64,000 nt of DNA, taken from positions 255,761,333 to 255,825,332 of the forward strand of contig OZ010793.1 in the NCBI GenBank assembly GCA_963932465.1, given 5' to 3'. Both the position numbers and the translations under genes were made by a program. Below the pieces are notes generated by a model. It was not told the DNA's origin. It worked only from the letters and a program-made list of their open reading frames with translations, and made no database searches. Origin of the DNA: Maratus speciosus (lineage: Eukaryota > Arthropoda > Arachnida > Araneae > Salticidae). Positions 48,420 to 58,811 of the stretch are shown here, piece by piece (position 1 is the first letter of the stretch; every line of letters begins with the position of its first letter).

Positions 48420-50525
48420 AGCTCACAGGCTATCAAAGCCTGAGAGCTAATGTGCCCGCCCGTTCTGTATGTATGTACGTACGTACGTATGTATGTATGT
48501 ATGTACGTAACGCGATAACTCTTGATAGAAACATCCGATTTGCTTCAAAATTTTTTTCTAGGTTCATTGTGATAAGGCGCTTCCCTGATTAGTTTTGGGA
48601 GCTCATTGATTAAGGATAAAGGGGGAAAAACGGGGTTAGTCCATCCCCTTAATTCAGATAAATGGGTTTTTCATGCAGAATCATTCGATTTGCTCCGAAT
48701 TTGGTATACCGGTTTATTATGTTAAGGAACTTCCCTTTATTAGTTTTGGAGGTTCATTGGTTAAGGATAAAGGGGGAAAAGGGGTGTTAGTCCACCCCCT
48801 TAATTCAGATAAATGGGTTTTTCATGCAGAATCATTCGATTTGCTCCGAATTTGGTATACCGGTTTATTATGTTAAGGAACTTCCCTTGATTAGTTTTGG
48901 AGGTTCATTGGTTAAGGATAAAGGGGGAAAAACGGGGTTAGTCCACCCCTCTTAATTCAGATAAATGGGTTTTTCATGCAGAATCATTCGATTTGCTCCA
49001 AATTTGGTATACCGGTTTATTATGTTAAGGAACTTCCCTGATTAGTTTTGAGGGTTCATTGGTTAAGGATAAAGGGGGGTTAGTCCACACCTTTAATTCA
49101 GATAAATGGGTTTTTCATGCAGAATCATTCGATTTGCTCCGAATTTGGTATACCGGTTTATTATGTTAAGGAACTTCCCTGATTAGTTTTGAGGGTTCAT
49201 CGGTTAAGGATAAAGGGGGAAAAGGGGGGGGGTTAGTCCACCCCTTTTAATTCAGATAAATGGGTTTTTCATGCTGAATAATTCGATTTACTCTTAATTT
49301 GGTATACCGGTTTATTATGTTAAGGAACTTCCCTGATTAGTTTTGGGGGTTCATTGGTTAAGAATAAAGGGGGAAAAGGGGGCTAGTTCACCCCCTTAAT
49401 TCAGATAAATGGGTTTTTCATGCAGAATGATTCGATTTGCTCCGAATTTGGTATACCGGTTTATTATGTTAAGGAACTTCCCTGATTAGTTTTGGGGGTT
49501 CATTGGTTAAGGATAAAGGGGAAAAGGGAGGCTAGCCCGCCCCTCTTAAATTAGATAAATGGGTTTTTCATGCAGAATGATTCGATTTGCTCCGAGGTTG
49601 GTATACCGGTTTATTATGTTAAGGAACTTCCCTGATTAGTTTTGGGGGTTCATTGGTTAAGGATAAAGGGGGAAGGGGGCTAGTCGACCCCCCTTAATTT
49701 ATATAAACGGGTTTTTCATGCAGAATTATTCGCTTTGCTCCAAATTTGGTATACCGGTTTATTATGTTAAGGAACTTCCCTGATTAGTTTTGAGGGTTCA
49801 TTGGTTAAGGATAAAGGGGGGTTAGTCCACCCCTTTAATTCCGATAAATGGGTTTTTCATGCAGAATGATTCGATTTGCTCCGAAGTTGGTATACCGGTT
49901 TATTATGTTAAGGAACTGCCCTGATTAGTTTTGGAGGTTCATTGGTTAAGGATAAAGGGGGAAAAGGGGTGTTAGTCCACCCCCTTAATTCAGATAAATG
50001 GGTTTTTCATGCAGAATGATTCGATTTGCTCCGAATTTGGTATACCGGTTTATTATGTTAAAGAACTTCCCTGATTAGTTTTGGGGGTTCATTGGTTAAG
50101 GATAAAGGGGAAAAGGGAGGTTAGCCCGCCCCTCTTAAATTAGATAAATGCGTTTTTCATGCAGAATGATTCGATTTGCTCCGAAGTTGGTATACCGGTT
50201 TATTATGTTAAGGAGCTTCCCTGATTCGTTTTGGGGATTCATTGGTTAAGGATAAATAGGGGGCTAGTCCACCCCCTTAATTTAGATAAATGGGTTTTTT
50301 TGCAGGATTATTCGATTTGCTCCAAATTTGGTATACCGGTTTATTATGATAAGGAGCTTCCCTGATTAGATTTGGAGGTTCACTGGTTAATTATAAAGGG
50401 GGAAACGGGGGCTAATTCCCCTTCACTTATTTTTTTGAGGGGCATTATTCTTTAAAATAAGAGTATGATATACAATTAGTGTGAATAGCCTGTGAGCTCA
50501 ATGCCATCAGTTTAGCTGGGCACTT
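48420..50525 (+). mobile_element. Insertion carrying a 150-bp minisatellite
   Basis: Inverted ends AGCTCACAGGCTAT (48420-48433) and its complement (50485-50498), followed by related GTGCCC and GGGCAC motifs. The element interrupts the 203-bp tandem repeat. A (GTAC/GTAT)n microsatellite at about 48468-48510 leads into the array. Confidence 0.65.
48530..50420 (+). repeat. Minisatellite, 12 full units of 141-154 bp
   Basis: The anchor GGTATACCGGTTTATTATG recurs near 48702, 48854, 49005, 49147, 49301, 49450, 49600, 49748, 49889, 50039, 50189 and 50331, with a more diverged unit before the first. Units vary mainly in a G-rich to C-rich segment (AAAGGGGGAAAAGGGG, then CCACCCCCTTAA). The frames seen across it are by-products of the repeat. 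Confidence 0.92.
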
Positions 50526-50764
50526 TTATTTTTTACATGTTAACTTTTTAGATTTGTCCAAAATAAGAAAATAGTATCAAGCGGGACGGTGATTTGCCCA
50601 TCACCGTTCTGCCGACAGTGGCTTAGCCAAGGGGGTGGGGTCGGAATGTCCCTCCTAACGATAGGTCCGTACACTAAATCACGAATAATAAAAGTAGTAA
50701 CTTGTGCTAAAACGGCAATTTTTTTTAATTTTTTTTACATGTGAACTTTTTGGATTTGTCATCA

Positions 50765-51160
50765 GAAATGTCATCATGAGAGAGCAATTTGCATTCGCGT
50801 CCGGAAATTTAGTTTAAAATGCCAAATTTTATGGAATTTTTGGTAAGATTCTTCGCTTTTATTGAAAAATGGAAAACAGTTTCGATCACATAGTTTCTGA
50901 ATAAGTGCACTTTCAAATTTCTTTAGGTTAGAAATATTTTCACGGATGTATCAGAAATTACCTAATTTTGATTTGAGTAGAGGTTTAAAGAGTCAGAGAG
51001 ATTCGCATTGTTGAACAAACTTCGGAGGAGGGGGGTTGAAAGAATTTAAGATATATTTCATTTTTTAATAACTTTTAGCATTTTTCTGTTGTTTACGAGG
51101 GGGAAGGTCATGACCCCCGTCTCCTTCCCCTTGGATCCGTCACTGATAATAACCGCTTGA
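50765..51160 (+). repeat. Dispersed repeat shared with 63640-63840
   Basis: CGCGTCCGGAAATTTAGTTTAAAATGC and, further on, GGAAAACAGTTTCGATCACATAGTTTCTGAA have close counterparts at 63650 and 63740 in the same orientation. A GGATCCGTCACTGATAAT segment near 51135 resembles a hAT terminus. Confidence 0.5.
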
Positions 51161-51565
51161 GAGCATAAATGTACTATAGTTAAATCTACGACATTGGAAC
51201 ATGTCTGTAACGAAGCGTGCTATAAATGGAAAAAAATTAAAGTTTGACGAAATTAACACTGTACAATTTATACCCGCTAATATAAAAATCTATTTAAAAT
51301 GAAACATTTATCCAGACCTTTGCGATTCCTTCTTTGTAGCAGTAAAGCCTGTGGAAAATTAAAAACAGAAACATTTCATGATCCCGATTACGAAAGGATG
51401 GATAATCTTAGAAATACTCTGGCTAAAGCGGATACCTGTTTAAAACGGTATTTTTCCGATCTCTAGTAATTCCGTTTTGAGAGATGTTATTGTAACTAGA
51501 TAAAGTGTAAAACTTCATCAACGGAGAATTTGGTGGGACCAATGTTGCTAAAACTTACAGTAAAA
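51160..51565. other. E2 interior without recognised feature
   Basis: Moderately AT-rich, no coding frame of note. Confidence 0.4.
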
Positions 51566-52298
51566 AACAGTGCCGAAACTAGGGGGATGCAGAGGGGTCA
51601 TGTGCCCCAAGCGTCAGAACGAAAGGCGAGGAAAGGGGTTCGGGCGCCAAATGAAGATTTTATTTTTCATTTCATACAAAAATGTATGTATATTATATAT
51701 ATATATATATACATTAAAGACAAAGTAACTCGCAAGCTAATGTTAAACCTATGGGAGCGTTCTTTAAAAAACATTCTCGCTTGCATTTTAATAGTTTTAA
51801 ATGATTTTTTTTCTATTTTCGTTGCATATTTTTTAAATTTTACTTTTGGTTATTTTTACGTGTTTGGATTTTTTAACTGCAAGACAATTTTATCAAAATT
51901 CCATATATATATACATTTTTGTATCAAACGACAAACAAAATTTCCATTTGGCGCCCTCTTCGCCTAGGGCCGAAACTAACCTTTTTACACCCGGGGCAAG
52001 CATGGATTTTGGCGCCCCCCCCCCCCCCCCCCTTTTCCGCAAAGTATATTTACAAAGAGAATTTTACTAATTTTCTAATAGCCGACTTATTTAAAAATTT
52101 AAAACATGTAATCTTAAAATATGTAATACTGAACTACGTAATCTACAATGGCGGATCCAGGGGGGGGGGGGGGTCACGGGGGTCATGACTCCCCTCTAAA
52201 CACCAACAAAAATATTATAAAGATCATTTTAAAAATAAAATATACAGTTAGAGTCCCGATTATCCGAGTCCTGCTTAACCGAGTTTCCACTTTCACCG

Positions 52299-52614
52299 AG
52301 TTATTTTCTTCTGATGGACTGATGGCTTCTATTATTGTGAAACAGTCATTATAAAAGAAGTGTTAGGTAAAGATGAAACAGCAGTCGTAAAAAGTTAGAA
52401 CTCTGATTTTCTGGTCAGAATGGGAAAAAAAATGGCCATAATTTTTTTTGGCAAAAAAAAAAAAAATAAAAAAAATATGGCCATTTTTTTTTCCATTCTG
52501 ACCAGAAAATCAGAGTTCTAACTTTTTACGACTGCTCTTTCATCTTCACCTAACACTTCATTTATAATGGCTGTTTCGTAATAATAGAAGCCATCAGTCC
52601 ACCAGAAGAAAATG
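52299..52614. repeat. Large hairpin 1 (arms about 135 bp)
   Basis: TTATTTTCTTCTGATGGACT at 52301 reads back to 52612 on the other strand, through GTTAGGT(A)AAGATGAAA and TCTGATTTTCTGGTCAGAAT. It is preceded by a Tigger-like end, CAGTTAGAGTCCCGATTATC, at 52245. Confidence 0.85.
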
Positions 52615-53020
52615 ATCCATTCCAAAGGTATAAGCCTTCATTTGGCGCCCCTTCGTTCTGGCACCCGGGGCACATGCCCCATCTGCCACACCTTAGTTTC
52701 GACCCAGGGCCGAAACTAGCCTTTTTTGCGCCCGGGGCAAACATGAATTTTGGCCGCCCGCCCCCCCCCCCCCTCTTTCTTCCTCAAAGTATATTTACAA
52801 AGAGAATTTTACTAATTTTCTAATGGCCGACTTATTTTAAAATTTAAAACATGTAATCATAAAATATGTAATACTGAATTACGTAAATTGAATGTGACGT
52901 TTGTTGCAATTATAGTTCGTTCACCTAAAAGAATTCACATGTATTACCGGCTATTTACAGTAATTGCTTATACAGTAGAGTTCCGATTATCCGAGTCCCG
53001 CTTAACCGAGTTTCCGCTTT

Positions 53021-53306
53021 AACCGAGTTATTTTCTTCTGATGGACTGATGGCTTTCATTATTATGAAACAGCCATTATAAATGAAGTGTTAGGTGAAGA
53101 TGAAAGAGCAGCCGTAAAAAGTTTGAACTCTGATTTTCTGGTCAGAATGGGGAAAAAAAATGGCCATTTTTTTTTTCTCATTCTGACCAGAAAATCAGAT
53201 TTCAAACTTTTTACGGCTGCTCTTTCATCTTCACCTAACACTTCATTTATAATGGCTGTTTCATAATAATGAAAGCCATCAGTCCATCAGAAGAAAATAA
53301 TCGGTT
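53021..53306. repeat. Large hairpin 2 (arms about 135 bp)
   Basis: The same palindrome as 52299-52614, better preserved, preceded by CAGTAGAGTTCCGATTATCC at 52973. It appears to be a Tigger-related palindromic MITE carried inside each hAT-like unit. Confidence 0.85.
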
Positions 53307-53639
53307 CCAAAGGTATAATCTTTCATTTGGCGCCCCTTGGCTCTGCGCCCGGGGCACATGCCCCCTCTGCCCCCCCTTAGTTTCGGCCCTGGCCTTTCGT
53401 TCTTACGCCCGAGCAAGTGCCGCCCCCTCTGCCCTAAACTAGAAAAACTATTACCTAAACTACTACCCAGAAAAAGTTAGAAAATTTCCCCCCCCCCCGG
53501 GTGACAATTATCACTCCCTCCTATCTTTAATATGTTTATATGTTATAAATAATATATATCAGATTTAAAAAATTTGCTTGCGGTCCCTCTCATCTCCCGC
53601 GTATTTTAAATACACTTAGTCGACATTAACTTGTAATAT

Positions 53640-54000
53640 ATTAGAATGTAATCTAAGTTATATTTAAAATACATATAATTGGAATTGACCTACAATCCAT
53701 TACGGGTTAACTGGATTATACAATTAAAAACGTAATTTAAATCATCTTTTAATCCATTGCAGGTTAATTAGATTATATAATTAAAAGAGTAATCGAAATC
53801 CGCACGTAATCGATTAAAATTAATCTAATTAAATCTTAAAATGTTAAATAAGAATTGATTTGTAATCCTTTAGATAATTATCGGGTTATACAATTCAAAA
53901 GCTTAAATTGAAATTACTTTTCAGTGCTCTGCGTGTTAATCAATTGCATTATGAGGTGATTATAATGTATTTTAATTTAATCAATAATTTCATTACTCTG
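53640..54000 (+). repeat. Degenerate tandem repeat of about 80-110 bp
   Basis: Three units with (T/C)AATCC(A/T)TT(A/G)(C)(G)GGTTAA(C/T)T(G/A)GATTATA(C/T)AATTAAAA near 53690, 53750 and 53860. AT-rich; function unknown. Confidence 0.5.
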
Positions 54001-54398
54001 TAATCAGATTCTGCCCCAACACTGGTCATATCCATTGAAAATTATTCATATTTTATCGGTTTCGTTTAAATTTTTAAATCGGGTTCGACAGCCCGCGGAT
54101 TTTTTTTTCTTTGTTGTTGGCCCAGCTCCCCGTTAAAAATATGTCCTAATGCTGCCGGGCTGACCAGTTTGAAAGTTTCCCTCCAGAGAAAGTCCCTCCC
54201 CCCCCGCCCCCACAGACTACTTTCTTATCTAGCTTATCTCTTTCCTCATCTGTGAGCTCGCCTTTCTGCCATTTCCGAGGGCATTTCTCATTTCTGCTTT
54301 TGCCTTCCCGCCTTCCCCAACTTCCGTCTAAACTGAAGACAGCGAGAGGAAGAAGACAGAATGGCGACAAAATAGATTTTTCTCGAGATTTTTAATTC

Positions 54399-54575
54399 GA
54401 GATTACACTTGATTATACATGATTATACTATGATTATACTGATTACATGTGATTACGTTAAGATTTCATTGATTACCACCGATTACATGGATTACATGTG
54501 ATGACATGATTACGCATGATTAAGACTTGATTACAGTATGATTTCACTGATTACAGGAACGGTTGTACGAGATTA
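54399..54575 (+). repeat. Right array of TGATTAC decamers in E2
   Basis: About 14 TGATTAC/TGATTATA motifs spaced 9-11 bases, ending TTGTACGAGATTACACCCCA beside the right TIR. Orientation is the same as in the left array, not inverted. Confidence 0.8.
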
Positions 54576-54599
54576 CACCCCATTGAGAGACCCCTCGGC

Positions 54600-54739
54600 A
54601 ACATACAAGCCAAGATACAGAAGCAGAACTGAAACTTTTTACAGACGAACTCTCAAACCCAGGAGAGTTTTTACATTTAGACCATGGAGGCAATACAGAA
54701 CAGTATAAGTCAATAAGTTCGTAGAGTCAATACATGACA
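54600..54739 (-). repeat. Gypsy 3' LTR, inner part
   Basis: Identical to 58908-59047 of the intact LTR. Together with 40063-40158 it makes the full 236 bp. Confidence 0.93.
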
Positions 54740-54751
54740 CTCCTCCCCTCT
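54740..54751 (-). other. Gypsy polypurine tract
   Basis: On the minus strand AGAGGGGAGGAG immediately precedes the TGTCATG start of the 3' LTR and overlaps the end of the gag-pol stop codon. This is the expected plus-strand primer site. Confidence 0.8.
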
Positions 54752-57700
54752 AGGAATAGAGTAGATAGTCACTCAAATGTTTTGGAGTGGATCGGGGACG
54801 TTCAGAACGTCGTAGTGTAGGTTCCCCATCCACAGGCTCGGAATCATCTCCACACACGGGATCGGGAACTGTTGGAGAATCAGGTGGTACTGGAACCTCC
54901 TTTGGAGATGGCGAAATCGCAGAAGGTGTACTCACAGAGGGCTCTGTTGACGTTTCTGCTGGTACACGGCTGCGAACCTGATCGACATGACGTCTGTGGA
55001 TAATACCATCCACTAAATCTTGAGTTTTGTAGGAGACTGGCCCTGTTGTTTCTACAACCTTTGCTGGAATCCAAGGCGGACCTGAACAGTAATTCCGGAT
55101 GTACACGGGATCGTCTATTTGAAATTGACGTAGACATTTACTTTTGTCTACCTCAGCCAGTTTCTCTTTCTTGGATTGCATCTCCTTATTAAGATCAGGG
55201 TGTAACCTATCCAAGAGAGATGTCAACCGCCTGTTCATTAAAATCTCTGCCGGCGATTTACCGGTAGTTGTATTCGGCAAGGTATGCTGTGCAAATAAAA
55301 ATCTAGCCAGACGAGTTCTCCAGTTACCATGAATTATACGTTTCAAAGATTGTTTTGTCGTAGCCACCATTCTCTCAGCTTGGCCATTAGAGGAAGGATG
55401 ATAGGGAGCTACGAAAATAGGTCGAATCTGGCTCAGTGCTAAAAATTCTTGAAATTCAGAGGACCTAAAGGTTTTACCATTATCCGATGCGATTGAATCT
55501 GGGAGCCCATGAGTGGCAAATATAGATCTGAGGTTGTCAATGGCAGCCAAAGACGACATGGAGGAAACTGGTATAACCTCCAGCCACTTGGAGTGAGAAT
55601 CTACTAAAATGAAAAATGTTTTTCCTTGGAAAGGACCAGCGAAATCTATGTGAAGGCGAGACCATGGTTTTTCTGTCCATTCCCAAGGATGTATTGGGGC
55701 TTTGTCAGGTGCTTTTTGATTTTCTTGGCACAAACTACAGGATTTTACTGAATTCTCAATGGCACTATCCATATTAGGCCACCACACATAGCTGCGTGCG
55801 AGGCCCTTCATCCTAACTATTCCGGGGTGTCCATTATGAAGGAGGACGAGGACTTCATTTTGGAGTGGAGTAGGTATAAAAACTCTACTACCCCATAAGA
55901 CACAATCTTGATGGACACTTAATTCATTGCGGCGATTAAAGTACGGTTTGAAATTATTGTCAGTCATTTTGGCAGGCCAACCATTCATGATCATCAGAGC
56001 TACTCTAGAAAGTACTGGATCTTTTTTAGTTGCCGATGAAATCAATTTAGAATTGAGCTGAGTGACAGGGGAAAATTCCAATAGTAGCACATCAGCTTGA
56101 GCCGGAATTTCACAATCAGGGGCGTTCAAAGGTAAGCGGCTAAGCGCATCTGCATTCACTATGTCCTTACCCTTCCTATATTCTAGATCATAACTATAAG
56201 CTGCCAGTATTAAACCCCATCTAAGAACTCGCGGAGAAATCATTTGGGCTAAAGGCTTATTTGGATTAAATAGGCCTAAAAGAGGTTTATGGTCAGTAAT
56301 AATTTTGAATTTACGACCCTGCAAATATTGATTGAATTTCTTTACCGCTGAAATTATTGAAAGTGCCTCGCGATCTGTTTGGCTATAGTTTCTTTCAGCT
56401 GTTGTTAGAGTTCGGGAATGATAAGCTATGGGAGTTTCTTTACCGTCGGGTAAAATGTGGCTTAACACACTACCAACCCCGTAAGATGAAGCATCACAAG
56501 TGAGAATCAAGGGAAGGCTTTCATCAAAATGTGCTAAAACGGTATCTTCCGCCAATAAATTTTTAGCCGCTGCGTAAGCTTTCTGGTGTGTAGGCGTCCA
56601 ACGCCAAACTGTGTCCTTTCTTAGCAATCTATGCAAAGGTTCTAAAACAGAAGATCTATTCTTTAGAAAATTACAATAAAAATTTAATAACCCTAAGAAA
56701 GCTTGAAGTTCAGTCTTGTCTTTCGGACTAGGAGCTTCGTGGATGGCCTTAACTTTATTTAAACTTGGTTTAATACCCTCTTTAGTAACTTGAAATCCCA
56801 ATAACTCTATTGTGGGAACTGCAAATACGCATTTTTCGCGTTTAAGGTGAATGCCTGATGATTTTAAACGTTCCAATACCTGTTTTAATTTCAAATTATG
56901 ATCATCTATAGTTTTACCCTGAATAAAAATATCATCTAAGTAAGGTAATACCCCGTTAATTCCTGCCAGAACTTCCTCAATTTTTTTCTGGAAAATTGAA
57001 ACAGCAACTGAGATACCAAATGGCAGTCTAGTTACCCTAAAAAGACCCTTAATTGTATTTAAAGTTAAAATTTTAGAAGTAGGCTCATCCACCGGAAGTT
57101 GTAAATAAGCTTCGGACAGGTCCAATTTGGAAAAAATAGTACCACCTGTCATAGTCGCTAAAACCTCCTTAACGGTAAGCAGCGGGTAGCTGAATTGTTT
57201 CACAGCCTGGTTCACAGTACTGCGATAATCTCCACATAAACGAATGCTACCATCTTTTTTGACAACTGGAACCACAGGTGTAGCCCAGTCGGAATAAGAA
57301 ATCGGCTGAAGAATCCCCTTATTTACCATATTTTGAATTTCATCGATTATTTTATTTCTTAAAGCGAAAGGTACATTACGTGCTTTAAGATATTTAGGAG
57401 CACAATTTTCATCAACCTTAATTGAAATGGGGGGTCCCTTAAAACTACCTAAAGTTTCACTGAAAATATCACTGAATTCTAATAAAATTGAATTTAAAGT
57501 TGGAACATACATTTTATGAACATTAGAATCACCAACATTAATATTTATTTTCAAAGCATCAAACCAACTACGACCAATTAAGGATTTACCCCTACCCTCA
57601 AGAACTAATAAAGGCAAGGTAACATCTTGTGAATTATATTGCACATTTACGTCAAAATAGCCATTTACATTTAATATTTCAGAATTCCAAGTTCTCAGAT

Positions 57701-58697
57701 ATTGATCTGAAACTGGCAGTAAAGAAGGAGGATTTACTGGCCATAACCTAGCATAAGTGCTAGAACTAATTATGGAATGTAAAGAACCGGAGTCTATCTC
57801 CATTTTATGGCTGATACCATTTAATTTTACACTTATATCGTTAGGCGGACAGTCACTAACGGAATTTAAAGCATTAATATTATATACACAATCATAACAA
57901 TCGTCGATAACTGACTTACCTGAATCTATCTCGTGAACTTTAGAATTATTTATAACTGCCTTTTTGAAATTTTTTGAATTACACATCTTGGCTATGTGAC
58001 CTACCTTTTTGCAGTAGTTACATGTAGCTTTTAGAAATCTACACTCCCCGAAAGGGTGATTCACCCCACACCTATGACAAGGTTTTTTGTTTTGAGTAAT
58101 TGGCTTTTCCTTTGAACCCCTGTTGTGCGCTTTAGCTTTAATCAGATTCACCGGCTTGTAAGAATCATTAATATTTCCTCGAATTTCAGATGCTTGTCGT
58201 AACGCCGCTTCTCCTGCCAGAGCGATATCCATGGCTGTAGTGAGGGTTAATGCCGGATCGGCCAATAACTTACGCTGAATTTCTTCATTTCGAATTCCGC
58301 AGACCAGCCTGTCGCGGAGCATGGAATCTAACTGAGTACCGAAATTACAATTTTCGGACAGTTTCCGGAGTTCTGCAACAAAGTCAGCGATACTTTCATT
58401 TTGTCGCTGGTCCCTTTTGTTAAACTTGAATCGACACAATATTTCAGATGGTTTCGGCGAAAAATGTCCATCCAACGTCAGTAGCAGATCAGGAAAATTC
58501 ACAGCATCCGGGGAATTCGGGGTACACAAAGATCGTATTAAAGAATATAGTGCTGGCCCGGCCACACTGAGAAAAATAGCACGCTTTTTAACGGCATCAT
58601 CAATTCCATTTGCTGCAAAATAGAAACCCAAGCGTTCCTTGTATTCCGTCCAATTAGTTTTTCCTATTAGAAATTCTTCTAGTTTACCGAGAGACAT
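54750..58697 (-). CDS. Gypsy (Metaviridae) gag-pol polyprotein
   Basis: A single uninterrupted frame of 1315 codons. Residues 1-170 are a retrotransposon gag region. Residues 207-239 carry two CX2CX4HX4C zinc knuckles. IDSG at 301-304 is the aspartic protease active site (Ser in place of the commoner Thr). Reverse transcriptase follows from about 425, with FSKLDLSEAY and the YLDD catalytic box near 586-589. The RNase H domain (LILTCDASSYGVG) follows, then an HHCC integrase finger (HNGHPG..CSLCQ) and the integrase core with LHIDFAGP, SDNGKTF and PYHPSSNGQAER, the D, D and E residues. The ATG is 115 bases inside the 5' LTR. Gag and pol are fused without a frameshift. No env frame follows. All key residues seen are intact, so it was recently active; its broken 3' LTR may prevent normal transcript termination. 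Confidence 0.95.
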   Translation of the reverse strand: MSLGKLEEFLIGKTNWTEYKERLGFYFAANGIDDAVKKRAIFLSVAGPALYSLIRSLCTPNSPDAVNFPDLLLTLDGHFSPKPSEILCRFKFNKRDQRQNESIADFVAELRKLSENCNFGTQLDSMLRDRLVCGIRNEEIQRKLLADPALTLTTAMDIALAGEAALRQASEIRGNINDSYKPVNLIKAKAHNRGSKEKPITQNKKPCHRCGVNHPFGECRFLKATCNYCKKVGHIAKMCNSKNFKKAVINNSKVHEIDSGKSVIDDCYDCVYNINALNSVSDCPPNDISVKLNGISHKMEIDSGSLHSIISSSTYARLWPVNPPSLLPVSDQYLRTWNSEILNVNGYFDVNVQYNSQDVTLPLLVLEGRGKSLIGRSWFDALKININVGDSNVHKMYVPTLNSILLEFSDIFSETLGSFKGPPISIKVDENCAPKYLKARNVPFALRNKIIDEIQNMVNKGILQPISYSDWATPVVPVVKKDGSIRLCGDYRSTVNQAVKQFSYPLLTVKEVLATMTGGTIFSKLDLSEAYLQLPVDEPTSKILTLNTIKGLFRVTRLPFGISVAVSIFQKKIEEVLAGINGVLPYLDDIFIQGKTIDDHNLKLKQVLERLKSSGIHLKREKCVFAVPTIELLGFQVTKEGIKPSLNKVKAIHEAPSPKDKTELQAFLGLLNFYCNFLKNRSSVLEPLHRLLRKDTVWRWTPTHQKAYAAAKNLLAEDTVLAHFDESLPLILTCDASSYGVGSVLSHILPDGKETPIAYHSRTLTTAERNYSQTDREALSIISAVKKFNQYLQGRKFKIITDHKPLLGLFNPNKPLAQMISPRVLRWGLILAAYSYDLEYRKGKDIVNADALSRLPLNAPDCEIPAQADVLLLEFSPVTQLNSKLISSATKKDPVLSRVALMIMNGWPAKMTDNNFKPYFNRRNELSVHQDCVLWGSRVFIPTPLQNEVLVLLHNGHPGIVRMKGLARSYVWWPNMDSAIENSVKSCSLCQENQKAPDKAPIHPWEWTEKPWSRLHIDFAGPFQGKTFFILVDSHSKWLEVIPVSSMSSLAAIDNLRSIFATHGLPDSIASDNGKTFRSSEFQEFLALSQIRPIFVAPYHPSSNGQAERMVATTKQSLKRIIHGNWRTRLARFLFAQHTLPNTTTGKSPAEILMNRRLTSLLDRLHPDLNKEMQSKKEKLAEVDKSKCLRQFQIDDPVYIRNYCSGPPWIPAKVVETTGPVSYKTQDLVDGIIHRRHVDQVRSRVPAETSTEPSVSTPSAISPSPKEVPVPPDSPTVPDPVCGDDSEPVDGEPTLRRSERPRSTPKHLSDYLLYS

Positions 58698-58794
58698 TAT
58701 GCACTTGGCAACAAAGAACGAATCGAAACTAAAATAGTTCAGTTCAGAAAAACTAAAGAATAAAACATTACTTCAATAAAAATGAATCCGTTTG

Positions 58795-58811
58795 TTCTCG
58801 CTCGTCGCCAG
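58795..58811 (-). other. Gypsy primer-binding site candidate
   Basis: On the minus strand CTGGCGACGAGCGAG begins directly after the 5' LTR end TTTAACA. A TGG start adjoining the LTR is normal for a tRNA primer site; the tRNA was not identified. Confidence 0.6.

Larger units (their letters stand above)
47833..50790 (+). repeat. Tandem repeat, unit about 201-205 bp, interrupted
   Basis: Four full units start at GATTTGTCCAAAATAAG (47833, 48034, 48239, 50551), with a partial fifth at 50753. Each includes GCGGGACGGTGATTTGCC, a short TGATTTGCC(T/C)ATCACCGTTCTG inverted repeat, GACAGTGGC(G/T)TAGCNAAGG and GTACACTAAATCATGAATAA. Between the third and fourth units lies the insertion 48420-50525. Confidence 0.85.
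51566..53396. mobile_element. Cluster of hAT-like MITEs (CAGGGCCGAAACTA termini)
   Basis: CAG(T/G)GCCGAAACTAG-type ends occur near 51566, 51966 and 52707, and inverted forms TTAGTTTCG(G/A)CCCTGG near 52683 and 53378. Two units, about 51966-52700 and 52707-53396, are tandem copies sharing GGCGCC, C-runs, AAAGTATATTTACAAAGAG and a large hairpin. Ends starting CAGGGCC with TAGTTTC are typical of hAT MITEs. No transposase was found. Confidence 0.65.
47573..54598. mobile_element. E2: 7.0-kb non-coding element, perfect 20-bp TIRs
   Basis: The two ends are identical inverted 20-mers CCGAGGGGTCTCTCAATGGG. CAACATA is duplicated at 47566-47572 and 54599-54605; counting shared edge bases the duplication could be 7-9 bp. 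Just inside each end is GTACGAGATTAC followed by an array of a TGATTAC-type decamer in the same orientation at both ends. The interior holds a 203-bp tandem repeat, a 150-bp minisatellite element, hAT-like MITEs with large hairpins and other repeats, but no transposase. A duplication of 7-9 bp would suit Mutator-like, Merlin, hAT or P types; the family is undetermined. Confidence 0.8.

Noticed and set aside
48673..48876. Open frame across the 150-bp minisatellite
   Set aside because: It is a translation of repeat units whose lengths are not consistently multiples of three, so not a gene.
51530..51967. 145-codon plus-strand frame
   Set aside because: It crosses a MITE end, a (TA)n tract and T-rich DNA and shows no protein-like domain.
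54146..54370. 74-codon minus-strand frame with poly-Gly
   Set aside because: It arises from C-runs in repeat DNA. No family resemblance beyond low complexity.
40159..54598. One single 14.4-kb element instead of E1 plus E2
   Set aside because: The perfect 20-bp inverted ends and the CAACATA copies delimit 47573-54598 on their own, and the remaining part has its own matching ends.
47573..54598. E2 as a Polinton/Maverick
   Set aside because: Polintons have 6-bp duplications and much longer TIRs and encode polymerase B and integrase; none of these is present.
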